Part shown: positions 7,440 to 15,647 of the stretch, in pieces
Layout: every line of letters begins with the position of its first letter
How positions within the stretch are numbered: position 1 is the first letter of the stretch
NCBI GenBank assembly: GCA_016287385.1
Contig: JAEEWM010000017.1
Coordinates: 1-64,000, forward strand
Length of the DNA: 64,000 nt
Source of the DNA: Clostridiaceae bacterium
GTDB lineage: Bacteria > Bacillota > Clostridia > Oscillospirales > Acutalibacteraceae
Direction: 5' to 3'
Notes under the pieces: generated by a model
Database searches by the model: none
What the model saw: only the letters and a program-made list of their open reading frames with translations
What the model was told of the DNA's origin: nothing
Position numbers and translations under genes: made by a program

Positions 7440-8531
7440 ATGTTCAAAAAAGTTTTATCAACGGTTTTATGTTTAAGTTTGATTCTCGCCCTTTCGGGCT
7501 GTGATTTATTCAAGAGACCGGGTACGGTTGAAGCCGAACCCGAATCGGAATCCATCTCCGACGCCGAAAGCCGGCCGGAGCCCGAGCCAGTAAAAGAGAT
7601 TACATATATAAACCCGCTGACCGGCACGTCCGGTCCCAAAAAAGAGGTCACAACGCGGCGTCCCGTGGCGGTGATGGTAAACAATATATCGGTGGCTCAG
7701 CCGGTGCAGACCGGGCTTAACGACGCCGATATCATCTATGAAACAGAGGTCGAGGGCGGCGTTACCCGTCTTATGGCGGTATTCAGTGATTTTGAGAGCG
7801 TAGGTCAGATAGGTTCCGTACGTTCGGCGAGATATCCTTATGTTGATCTGGCGCTCGGTCATGACGCGATATACGTTCATTGCGGTCAGGATCCCAACTA
7901 CTGCGCGGCTCACCTTAAAGCCATTGACGATATAAACGTAGATACGGGAAGCCCCGGCACAAAACGCATAAGCAACGGGCTTCCGAGAGAGCACACTCTC
8001 TACGTTTTCGGCAACGAGCTTTGGAGCACGCTTGCGGGCAAATTCAAAAGCGAGCTTACTTCTTCCCCCTGGCAGAATTTTGCCGCGGAGGATGAAACCG
8101 TAACGCTTACCGACGGCGGCGCCGACCGGGTCGAAATACCCTTCCCCGTAATGAAAACGGTTTTCAACTACAATAAAACCACCGGGCTTTATACCAGGTA
8201 TTCATCCGGCGCCCCATTAAAAGACTATGTCACCAAAAATACCGTAAATGTAAAGAACATATTTATCCTGTTTACAACAATCACCACCTATCCCGACGGT
8301 GTACACCGCAAGGTGGCGCTTGAAGGCGGCAACGGTTATTATATCACAAACGGTACTTATCAGCAGATAAAATGGCAAAAGGGCGGCGAAAGGGCGCCTG
8401 TAAAAATCACCGACTTAAACGGCAACGCCGTTAAGGTAAGCGCGGGCAGATCCTGGGTTTGCATACCCAATTCGCGCACCTGCCACCCGGTATTTGAAGC
8501 GGAAACGCCTACAACCGCACAGTCTAATTAA
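7440..8531 (+). CDS. DUF3048 (YerB-like) lipoprotein
   Basis: A 363-residue secreted lipoprotein: signal peptide with lipobox LSGC (lipidated Cys21), then an acidic linker (residues 27-55) and the DUF3048 domains. Recognisable segments are RRPVAVMVNNISVAQPV, EGGVTRLMAVFSD and IGSVRSARYPYVDLA. The Bacillus relative is YerB; the biochemical role is unknown, and an outer-membrane-face or cell-wall role is only inference. It is transcribed alone from its own promoter, divergent from ylxM, and ends at a strong hairpin. Confidence 0.9.
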   Translation: MFKKVLSTVLCLSLILALSGCDLFKRPGTVEAEPESESISDAESRPEPEPVKEITYINPLTGTSGPKKEVTTRRPVAVMVNNISVAQPVQTGLNDADIIYETEVEGGVTRLMAVFSDFESVGQIGSVRSARYPYVDLALGHDAIYVHCGQDPNYCAAHLKAIDDINVDTGSPGTKRISNGLPREHTLYVFGNELWSTLAGKFKSELTSSPWQNFAAEDETVTLTDGGADRVEIPFPVMKTVFNYNKTTGLYTRYSSGAPLKDYVTKNTVNVKNIFILFTTITTYPDGVHRKVALEGGNGYYITNGTYQQIKWQKGGERAPVKITDLNGNAVKVSAGRSWVCIPNSRTCHPVFEAETPTTAQSN

Positions 8532-8534
8532 ACC

Positions 8535-8560
8535 GAAATGCCGCGTCACCGCGGCATTTC
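8535..8560 (+). terminator. Strong hairpin after the DUF3048 gene
   Basis: A perfect 11-bp stem (GAAATGCCGCG/CGCGGCATTTC) with a TCAC loop, four bases after the stop codon. No long T-run follows, so it may terminate weakly or stabilise the 3' end. Confidence 0.6.
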
Positions 8561-8595
8561 TCAAATACATTTATAAATACAATACGGAGAAAGTT

Positions 8596-10080
8596 ATGAT
8601 TGAAAAAAGTATCAGAAAACTAATTTGCTACGGCAAGGAGGCTGGACTCTTTCCCGTCCGCGACGAGGTGTTCGTCACAAATCTTCTGCTTGAAGCACTC
8701 TGCCTTGACGGTATAGAGTGCGACGAAGAGTTTGCCGGCGTCGATCTTAAAGAAACGCTTGACGAAATACTTGATTACGCGGTCGAGCGCGGTATTATCG
8801 ATGACGGTATCACCGCGCGCGATTTATTCGACACAAAGCTTATGGGACTTATGATGCCGCGGCCCTCGGAGGTAACAGACAGGTTTTATGAGCTTTACGA
8901 AAGCTCCGAAAAAGAGGCGACCGATTACTTTTATAAGCTCAGCTGCGACAGCAACTATATCCGCCGCGACCGCATAAAGCGCGACCTTAAATGGAAAGCG
9001 CAAACCGACTTCGGCGAGCTTGATATCACGATAAATCTTTCAAAGCCGGAAAAGGACCCGAAAGCGATAGCCGCGGCGAAGAACGCGCCGCAGTCGGGGT
9101 ATCCGAAATGCCTCTTGTGCCGTGAGTGCGAGGGGTACGCGGGACGCATAAACTTCCCGGCGAGGCAGAATCATCGAGTAATTCCGGTAAGGATAAACGA
9201 CAGCGACTGGTTTTTCCAGTATTCGCCGTACGTTTACTATAACGAACACTGCATAGTGTTCAACGGCAGGCATACGCCCATGGCGATAAACCGCGACGCG
9301 TTTGTTAAGCTCTTCGATTTTGTAAAGCTTTTCCCGCATTATTTTGTGGGTTCAAACGCCGACCTGCCTATTGTGGGCGGTTCGATACTTTCACACGACC
9401 ATTTTCAAGGCGGTCATTACACCTTCCCGATGGAGCGCGCAAAGGTTATAAAGGAGGTTTCCTTCGCCGGATTTGAAGACGTATCCGCAGGCATAGTAAA
9501 CTGGCCTATGTCGGTAATACGCCTTTCGGGCAAGAGTACGGAAAGGATAGTAGACCTCGCGGATAAAATACTGCTTTCGTGGCGGAAATACACCGATAAA
9601 GAAGCTTTCATTTTTGCCGAGACCGACGGCGTACCGCACAACACGATTACGCCGATAGCGAGAAAACGCGGCGAAAACTTTGAGCTTGATCTGGTGCTTC
9701 GCAACAACATAACAACCGAAGAGCACCCCCTCGGCGTTTATCATCCGCACGCAAATCTCCACCACATAAAAAAGGAGAACATCGGTCTTATCGAGGTAAT
9801 GGGGCTTGCGGTTTTGCCCGCAAGACTCAAGGATGAAATGGCGGCGCTTAAAGCGGCGCTCTTATCCGGCGCGGATATAAGAGCCGACGAAGCGCTCGCC
9901 AAGCACGCCGATTGGGCGGACGAACTGAAAGAAAAATACACCTTTACAGAAGAAAACACCGACGGTATTCTTAAAAAAGAAATCGGCGCGGTGTTCTGCA
10001 AGGTGCTTTCCGACGCGGGCGTATATAAGCGCACAAAAGAGGGCGAAGAGGCGCTTATGCGGTTTATTTCGCAGGTTTAA
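8596..10080 (+). CDS. galT: UDP-glucose--hexose-1-phosphate uridylyltransferase (Gram-positive type)
   Basis: A 494-residue Leloir-pathway enzyme exchanging UMP between UDP-glucose and galactose-1-phosphate. It is of the long Firmicutes GalT class, not the 350-residue E. coli class. Key segments: CLLCRECEGYAGRINFPAR, the nucleotide-binding DHFQGGHYTFPM, and HPHANLHHIKKENIGLIE near the C-terminus. I start at the ATG at 8596 with GGAGAAAG just before it. No galK or galE lies nearby. The AEC transporter follows 4 bases after the stop, so the two are cotranscribed. Confidence 0.93.
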   Translation: MIEKSIRKLICYGKEAGLFPVRDEVFVTNLLLEALCLDGIECDEEFAGVDLKETLDEILDYAVERGIIDDGITARDLFDTKLMGLMMPRPSEVTDRFYELYESSEKEATDYFYKLSCDSNYIRRDRIKRDLKWKAQTDFGELDITINLSKPEKDPKAIAAAKNAPQSGYPKCLLCRECEGYAGRINFPARQNHRVIPVRINDSDWFFQYSPYVYYNEHCIVFNGRHTPMAINRDAFVKLFDFVKLFPHYFVGSNADLPIVGGSILSHDHFQGGHYTFPMERAKVIKEVSFAGFEDVSAGIVNWPMSVIRLSGKSTERIVDLADKILLSWRKYTDKEAFIFAETDGVPHNTITPIARKRGENFELDLVLRNNITTEEHPLGVYHPHANLHHIKKENIGLIEVMGLAVLPARLKDEMAALKAALLSGADIRADEALAKHADWADELKEKYTFTEENTDGILKKEIGAVFCKVLSDAGVYKRTKEGEEALMRFISQV

Positions 10081-10084
10081 CAAT

Positions 10085-11002
10085 ATGTTCTTAAACGTAC
10101 TTTCACAGGTTGCCGTTCTGCTTATTTTAATAGCGCTCGGATTTACATTCACAAAGCTTAATATGATAAACGCGGCGGGAGCGAAGGTGCTTACAGACCT
10201 TGTTTTGTACGCCGCCACGCCGTGCGTCATAATAACATCCTTTATGCGCCCGTTTGAAAAAAGCGCCGCAAGAGGGTTGCTTATTGCCACCGTCGCCGCG
10301 GTACTCGCGCACGCGGCGTTTATTGTTTTAAGTCTGCTTATTATAAAAAGCGGTAATGTTAAGCGGGAGAGGGTGCTGCGATTTGCGGCGATTTTCGGCA
10401 ACTGCGGATTTATGGCGCTGCCTCTCCAGCAGGCGCTTCTCGGCAGCGAGGGCGTTTTTTACGGTTCTTCGGTTGTCGCGGTATTCAACATATTTGTATG
10501 GAGCTTCGGTATTTATCTTATGAGCGGTGATAAATCCTACGTCAAACCGAAAGCTCTTGCGCTGAGTCCGAGCATTATAGCGATCTTGCTCGGTATAGTC
10601 ATTTTCCTGCTTTCGCTCCCCGTACCCGAAATAATTAAAAGCCCGGCAAACTTTATGGCGGGGCTTAATACGCCGCTTCCGATGATAGTAATAGGATACC
10701 ACCTCGCTAAAAGTGATATCCTTAAAGGTCTTCGTGATAAAGGCGCCGTATTCGCCTCGTTTTTGAAGCTCGTTGCATACCCGGCACTGGCGCTTGCGGT
10801 AATGTATATCTGCGGAATACGCGGCAATATTTTAATATCGCTTACTATCGCTTTATCGTCACCCATCGCCGCCATGACGGCGATGTTCTCCGCAAAATTC
10901 GGCAATGATACCCCGCTTGCCGCAACCATGGTCAGTACGAGCCATATCATAAGCATTCTTACAATGCCGCTGATAATCTATATTGCGCAGTTACTTGCCT
11001 GA
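10085..11002 (+). CDS. AEC-family (auxin efflux carrier-like) permease
   Basis: A 305-residue, roughly ten-helix inner-membrane protein. The start (LGFTFTKLNMINAAGAKVLT) and FGNCGFMALPLQQALLG are typical of bacterial AEC transporters. Family members move malate, malonate and other small organic acids; the substrate here cannot be told. It begins 4 bases after galT. Its last 12 bases overlap the end of the convergent EamA gene. Confidence 0.88.
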   Translation: MFLNVLSQVAVLLILIALGFTFTKLNMINAAGAKVLTDLVLYAATPCVIITSFMRPFEKSAARGLLIATVAAVLAHAAFIVLSLLIIKSGNVKRERVLRFAAIFGNCGFMALPLQQALLGSEGVFYGSSVVAVFNIFVWSFGIYLMSGDKSYVKPKALALSPSIIAILLGIVIFLLSLPVPEIIKSPANFMAGLNTPLPMIVIGYHLAKSDILKGLRDKGAVFASFLKLVAYPALALAVMYICGIRGNILISLTIALSSPIAAMTAMFSAKFGNDTPLAATMVSTSHIISILTMPLIIYIAQLLA

Positions 11003-11911
11003 TTTTTTGAACTGTGGCAGCTGTGCCAGAATTATCGCGGCAAAGACAAGAAGACAGCCGATTATCTCATGCAAAGAAAGCGAGTGTGAAAGTATCAGCC
11101 AGCCGCCTATCGCGGCAAACACGCTTTCAAGACTCATTGCTATCGAGGCGACCGATGCTTCGGCGTACTTCTGCCCCACTATTTGAAGCGTATACCCTAC
11201 TCCGCCGGACATAACGCCTAAGAAAAGTATACTCCATATCGCCGATTTTACGTCGGCGATATTTGTTTTTCCCGACTCAAATATCAGCGCCGCTATGAGT
11301 GAAAAGAGCGAACAGAACGCGAATTCAAGGAAAGAAAGGCGAAGTCCGCCCACGGCGTCACAGTATTTTTCAACACAAAGTATCTGCACGCTGAATCCGA
11401 GCGCACAGGCAAAGAGAAGCGCGTCGCTTATGTATATTCCTTCAAATCCGCCCCGGGTACAAAGCATATACACGCCCGCCGTGGCGAGAAGCACCGCAAA
11501 CCACACAAAAATATGTATCCGTTTCCCGAATATTGATGATATTATAGGCACGAGTATAACGTAAAGCGCGGTTAAAAATCCGGCGCGTGCCTCGCGCGAG
11601 ACGCCTTCCGGATAGAGGGCGATGCCCGCCTGCTGTAAATTTGCCGAAAGCGCGAGCATGAAGCCGCACACCGCGCCGGCGACAAGGGCGGTTTTCAACT
11701 TCTCCTTTTGCTTCGGAAATATCGGCTCATGTGTTTTGACGCCGAAGATTTTAAGCACCGCGGCAAGCACAACGGCGCTTACTGCAAAGCGGAGGAAATT
11801 GAGCGTCATCGGCGATACCGACCGCGCCGCCGACTGCGCTACAAAGGCGAACCCCCATATAAGCGCGCCCAGCGATAAAATCAAACTGCCTTTCAAATTG
11901 TTCTTAACCAT
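10991..11911 (-). CDS. EamA-family (DMT) transporter
   Basis: A 306-residue membrane protein with two tandem EamA domains and about ten helices. The first domain begins LILSLGALIWGFAFVAQSAA. The second contains LGVMSGGVGYTLQIVGQKYA and SLESVFAAIGGWLIL. Family members export amino acids or other metabolites; the substrate is not evident. I choose the ATG at 11911, preceded by GGTGATAAT, over an upstream start lacking a site. It converges on, and overlaps, the AEC gene. Confidence 0.9.
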   Translation of the reverse strand: MVKNNLKGSLILSLGALIWGFAFVAQSAARSVSPMTLNFLRFAVSAVVLAAVLKIFGVKTHEPIFPKQKEKLKTALVAGAVCGFMLALSANLQQAGIALYPEGVSREARAGFLTALYVILVPIISSIFGKRIHIFVWFAVLLATAGVYMLCTRGGFEGIYISDALLFACALGFSVQILCVEKYCDAVGGLRLSFLEFAFCSLFSLIAALIFESGKTNIADVKSAIWSILFLGVMSGGVGYTLQIVGQKYAEASVASIAMSLESVFAAIGGWLILSHSLSLHEIIGCLLVFAAIILAQLPQFKKSGK

Positions 11912-11940
11912 ATTATCACCGCAAAACTGATATAGGTGAA

Positions 11941-11969
11941 AGTATATCATAAATATCCGGTTTTTGCAA
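11941..11969 (-). promoter_or_regulatory. Promoter for the EamA transporter
   Basis: On the minus strand TTGCAA (11969-11964), 17-base spacer, TATACT (11946-11941), about 30 bases before the chosen ATG. Confidence 0.7.
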
Positions 11970-11981
11970 ATAATTTATTGG

Positions 11982-12010
11982 TTGATTTTTTCACGCTTTG
12001 TATGTATAAT
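11982..12010 (+). promoter_or_regulatory. Promoter for sufCB
   Basis: TTGATT (11982-11987), 17-base spacer, TATAAT (12005-12010); the Shine-Dalgarno AAAAGGAAAAGG follows before the sufC ATG. Confidence 0.78.
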
Positions 12011-12042
12011 CAATTTGATAACAAAAAAGGAAAAGGTATTTC

Positions 12043-12783
12043 ATGCTTGAACTTAAAAACATATCATTCGGCGCCTTAACAGACGACGGAAAAAAAGAGA
12101 TAATCAAGGATATTTCGATAAAATTCGACGGAGGTTTTATAGCTATTACCGGTCCTAACGGCGGTGGCAAATCCACGCTTGCGAAGATTATCGCGGGTAT
12201 TGAAAAGCCGACTTGCGGCAAAATATATCTTGACGGTGAGGATATAACCGGGCTGTCGGTAACCGAACGCGCAAGGCGCGGCATCAGTTTTGCGTTTCAA
12301 CAGCCGGTACGCTTCAAAGGCATTACGGTAAACGACCTTATACGCCTTGCCGCCGGCAGAGATATAACCGTTTCCGAGGCGTGCGATTATCTTTCGCAGG
12401 TCGGTCTTTGCGCAAGAGACTATATAAACCGCGAAGTAAACGCTTCGCTTTCGGGCGGCGAATTAAAGCGTATAGAAATAGCCACCGTTTTAGCACGCGG
12501 TACCGCTGTTTCGATTTTTGACGAACCGGAGGCGGGCATCGACCTTTGGAGTTTTTCAAATCTCATAAACGTCTTTGAACGCATGAGGGAGCGTCTGGGC
12601 GGTACAATTATCATTATTTCCCACCAGGAAAGAATTCTTAATATCGCGGATAAAGTGGCGGTCCTCGCCGCGGGCGAGCTTACCGCCTACGGTGAAAAAG
12701 AAGCTGTACTTCCCGGACTGCTCGACGATTCGTTTGACGCCTGCAAAGTGCTTAAAGACAGTATGAAGGAGGCGTCAGTATGA
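12043..12783 (+). CDS. sufC: Fe-S cluster assembly ATPase SufC-like
   Basis: A 246-residue soluble ABC ATPase. Walker A is GPNGGGKST, the Q-loop region is FAFQQPVRFKGITV, the signature is SGGELKRIEIA (the SufC form of LSGGE) and Walker B ends IFDEPEAGIDLW. SufC powers the SufB scaffold during Fe-S cluster assembly. It overlaps the SufB-like gene by 4 bases. No SufS, SufU or separate SufD is present, matching the reduced two-gene SUF-like layout described in anaerobes and archaea. Confidence 0.9.
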   Translation: MLELKNISFGALTDDGKKEIIKDISIKFDGGFIAITGPNGGGKSTLAKIIAGIEKPTCGKIYLDGEDITGLSVTERARRGISFAFQQPVRFKGITVNDLIRLAAGRDITVSEACDYLSQVGLCARDYINREVNASLSGGELKRIEIATVLARGTAVSIFDEPEAGIDLWSFSNLINVFERMRERLGGTIIIISHQERILNIADKVAVLAAGELTAYGEKEAVLPGLLDDSFDACKVLKDSMKEASV

Positions 12784-13697
12784 ACGATACCGAAAAAGAA
12801 CTTCTTAAAATCATAGCCGATATGGACGGTACGCCCGCGGGCGCCTACAATATCCGCGCAAACGGCTCGCTTGCCGGCAGGGCAACTACCGAGAATATCG
12901 ACATCCGCACTAAAACGGACAAGCCGGGCATCGACATAATCATTAAGCCGGGCACCAAGGGCGAAACGGTGCATATTCCGGTAATAATCGACGCTTCGGG
13001 GCTAAACGACCTTGTGTACAATGATTTTTATATCGGCGACAACGCCGACGTTACAATTATGGCGGGGTGCGGAATACACAACTGCGGCGAAAGCGAGTCA
13101 AGGCACGACGGCGTGCATACCTTTTATGTAGGTAAGGGCGCGCACGTCAAATACGTTGAACGGCACTACGGCGAGGGCGACGGCACCGGCGGCAGAAATA
13201 TGAATCCGACCACCGTCGTAAACATCAGCGATGACGGTTATATGGAAATGGAAACTTCACAGATAAAGGGAATTGACAGCACCTACCGAAAGACCCGCGC
13301 CACGGTATCGGACGGCGGCACGCTCATTATCCACGAAAAGATAATGACCCACGGCACACAAACCGCCGACACTGATTTCTCGGTCGACTTAAACGGCAAA
13401 AACTCCTCGGCAAACGTTATTTCGCGGTCGGTGGCAAGGGATAAATCGCACCAGAGATTTTTATCGAACATAAACGGAAACAACGTATGCAACGGTCACA
13501 CCGAATGCGACGCGATAATAATGGACGAGGCAAACGTCAAGGCGAGTCCGACGCTCGGCGCTAATCACATCGACGCCGCGCTTATCCACGAGGCGGCGAT
13601 AGGCAAAATAGCCGGCGACCAGCTGACAAAGCTTATGACACTCGGTCTTACGGAGCAACAGGCGGAAGAAGAAATTATAAACGGATTCTTAAAATAA
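12780..13697 (+). CDS. sufB: SufB/SufD-family Fe-S scaffold, short form
   Basis: A 305-residue SufB/D protein, well short of the 420-480 residues of classical SufB. The beta-helix core holds NGHTECDAIIM, and the conserved C-terminus reads ALIHEAAIGKIAGDQL then MTLGLTEQQAEEEIINGFL. A Cys and a Glu characteristic of the SufB active region are both present. It is coupled to sufC (ATGA overlap) and followed by a strong terminator, so the operon is just these two genes. The likely complex is SufC2-SufB2 acting as the minimal cluster scaffold. Confidence 0.9.
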   Translation: MNDTEKELLKIIADMDGTPAGAYNIRANGSLAGRATTENIDIRTKTDKPGIDIIIKPGTKGETVHIPVIIDASGLNDLVYNDFYIGDNADVTIMAGCGIHNCGESESRHDGVHTFYVGKGAHVKYVERHYGEGDGTGGRNMNPTTVVNISDDGYMEMETSQIKGIDSTYRKTRATVSDGGTLIIHEKIMTHGTQTADTDFSVDLNGKNSSANVISRSVARDKSHQRFLSNINGNNVCNGHTECDAIIMDEANVKASPTLGANHIDAALIHEAAIGKIAGDQLTKLMTLGLTEQQAEEEIINGFLK

Positions 13698-13701
13698 ACG
13701 C

Positions 13702-13739
13702 GTAAATCCCGGCAGTAAAAACTGCCGGGATTTACTTTT
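13702..13739 (+). terminator. Intrinsic terminator of sufCB
   Basis: A 14-bp perfect stem (13702-13715 with 13722-13735) with a 6-base loop and TTTT after it, 4 bases past the stop. It may also serve the convergent htrA gene. Confidence 0.9.
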
Positions 13740-13761
13740 GGAGAATATAAAACTTGCTTGT

Positions 13762-14997
13762 TTATCTGCTTGAGCTATCCGCCGCAACGGTTATGGTAAC
13801 CTCATAAGTCTTGCCGCTGCGGTAAATCTTTGCCTTGACCTTATCGCCGGGACTGCATTCCTTAAGGTAATCATAGTAAAGATCATATTCGCTTATTTCT
13901 TTGCCGTTAAACTCGGTTATAATATCGCCGCGGCGTATGCCTGCCTCCTGTGCGGGGCTGTCGTCATATACGCTTAAGACCACCGCGCCCGCGGGATATC
14001 CGTAGTATTTAAGCACCTGCGCCGTATACTTTTCACTTATCGAAACGCCGATATACGGGTCGGGTTCGTTTTCCTTTGAAATAATCCTCTTTACAACCTC
14101 TACCACCTTGTTTGAAGGTATCGCAAAGCCCATTCCCTCAAACTCTTCGGCAACGATTTTCGAGCTGTTTATTCCTATAAGCTTGCCCGTTGTATCAAGG
14201 AGCGCGCCACCCGAATTACCGGGATTTATCGCGGCGTCGGTCTGAATAAGGGATACCTTGGAGCTTGCCGATACAACGCGGTCAAGTCCGCTGATAACGC
14301 CGTAGGTAACACTGCCCATAAACTCAAGTCCGCCCGGCGCGCCGATAGTCACAGCCGACTGACCGACTTTAAGCTTGGAAGAATCGGCGATTTCAATGGG
14401 CTTAAGATTTTTTGCGCTTATTTTCAATACGGCAAGGTCGGAGGAAATGCTGTAACCGACGACGCTCGCCTCATAAGACTTTGAATTGATATTTCCGATA
14501 AACACTTCTATCTTCGAGCCGTTGGCGGATTTCACCGCGCTCTCGATAACGTGATAGTTGGTGATTATATATCCGTCCTCGCTGTAAACCACGCCCGAAC
14601 CCTCGCCGGTAGCCTCCTGACTGCCGCCGAAAAAGTTTATGACCGAAGTGGTGGTGCGAATACCCACAACGCTTTGACTCGCTTTTTCCGATACCGCCTC
14701 GGCGATACTGTCCGCCGTTTCATTTACGGTTATATTGACGTTTTTATTCTCGACGGCGGAGGTGCTTTCTTTTTCAGCGGCCGACGAGCCGGAGCCGTCT
14801 TTGATTTTCAAATAGGAAAGAACTCCCGTGACGCCTGCCGAAGCGCCTATTATTGCCGCAAGTATCACCGATAATATCACTACCCCCGCGCCGTAGCGGC
14901 GTTTAACCTGCGGTTGCGGGGTATAGGAATAACTGCCGTAGCCGGGCGTATTGTACTGATTGTTGTTATCGTTGTTGTTATTGTAATATTCATTCAT
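13762..14997 (-). CDS. htrA: HtrA/DegP-type membrane-anchored serine protease
   Basis: A 411-residue trypsin-like protease with one PDZ domain. A low-complexity Asn/Tyr-rich cytoplasmic tail (residues 1-35) is followed by a single membrane helix (about 38-65), then the protease domain facing outward. The catalytic triad is His in NYHVIES, Asp in SSDLAVLKI and Ser in INPGNSGGALLD. The C-terminal PDZ contains PAGAVVLSVYDDSPAQEAG. It degrades or refolds damaged exported proteins. The ATG at 14997 is chosen because AAAGGAG is 8 bases before it; a TTG two codons upstream is too close to that site. Confidence 0.94.
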   Translation of the reverse strand: MNEYYNNNNDNNNQYNTPGYGSYSYTPQPQVKRRYGAGVVILSVILAAIIGASAGVTGVLSYLKIKDGSGSSAAEKESTSAVENKNVNITVNETADSIAEAVSEKASQSVVGIRTTTSVINFFGGSQEATGEGSGVVYSEDGYIITNYHVIESAVKSANGSKIEVFIGNINSKSYEASVVGYSISSDLAVLKISAKNLKPIEIADSSKLKVGQSAVTIGAPGGLEFMGSVTYGVISGLDRVVSASSKVSLIQTDAAINPGNSGGALLDTTGKLIGINSSKIVAEEFEGMGFAIPSNKVVEVVKRIISKENEPDPYIGVSISEKYTAQVLKYYGYPAGAVVLSVYDDSPAQEAGIRRGDIITEFNGKEISEYDLYYDYLKECSPGDKVKAKIYRSGKTYEVTITVAADSSSR

Positions 14998-15090
14998 ATC
15001 CAAATCTCCTTTAATAACATATTACCTCGGCTTTGTTACCGATTTTTGCCGAAAATGTTAACTTATTATTAAATTTGAAAAATAAAAAAC

Positions 15091-15119
15091 TTTACTTTTT
15101 GAATTGTTTATGCTATAAT
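15091..15119 (+). promoter_or_regulatory. Promoter and structured leader of rpsO
   Basis: TTTACT (15091-15096), 17-base spacer, TATAAT (15114-15119). The leader of about 105 bases is GC-richer and can form several small hairpins (for example CCGC/GCGG near 15160) before the AAAGGAG site. S15 commonly binds its own leader in other bacteria; whether this one does is inference. I see no convincing htrA promoter on the other strand of the 14998-15230 gap. Confidence 0.65.
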
Positions 15120-15230
15120 ACTTTGGCTACCGTATACTGTGCGTATGGCGACTGCCGCGTTTATTGCGGAAACACTTTGACCTTGCGCTCGGTTTGCGGC
15201 GGACAATATTTTGTAAAGGAGTGTAAAAAA

Positions 15231-15494
15231 ATGACCAACGAAGAGAAACAGCAGATAATGGCTGAAAATGCTATTCACGAGGGCGATACCGGTTCTCCGG
15301 AAGTGCAGATAGCGGTTCTTACGGCGCGTATTAACGAGCTTAACGCTCACCTTGACGTGCATAAGAAGGACCACCACTCACGCCGCGGTCTTCTTAAAAT
15401 GGTAGGTCACAGAAGAAATCTTCTCGCCTATCTTCAGAAGAAGGATATTGAAAGATACCGTGCTATCGTTAAGAAACTCGGTCTGCGTAAGTAA
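15231..15494 (+). CDS. rpsO: 30S ribosomal protein S15
   Basis: An 87-residue S15 of normal length. [34 protein letters not shown] and [13 protein letters not shown] are diagnostic. It binds 16S rRNA at the central-domain junction early in 30S assembly. The start ATG follows AAAGGAG; a longer frame upstream is not coding. It is followed by a terminator-like hairpin and then pnp, a conserved order. Confidence 0.97.
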   Translation: MTNEEKQQIMAENAIHEGDTGSPEVQIAVLTARINELNAHLDVHKKDHHSRRGLLKMVGHRRNLLAYLQKKDIERYRAIVKKLGLRK

Positions 15495-15505
15495 CCGTGA
15501 ATTCA

Positions 15506-15540
15506 GCCTGCCGGGCATTTTGCCCGGTCGGCTTTATTCT
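15506..15540 (+). terminator. Terminator between rpsO and pnp
   Basis: An interrupted stem (GCC-CCGGGC / GCCCGG-GGC) followed by TTTATTCTTAT. The rest of the 153-base gap to pnp holds a perfect 11-base repeat of the pnp Shine-Dalgarno context, AGGAGGTTTTC, at 15544-15554 and 15634-15644. Confidence 0.75.
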
Positions 15541-15647
15541 TATAGGAGGTTTTCGCGTTTAGCGGTAAATCGAGTATCCGAAAAGTCGGGTATTGGATTT
15601 ATTGCTAACGGAAAATCTCCGAAAAAACAAAAAAGGAGGTTTTCATT

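Noticed and set aside
11941-12010. A shared operator between the EamA and suf promoters
   Set aside because: I see two separate ordinary promoters and no palindrome between them.
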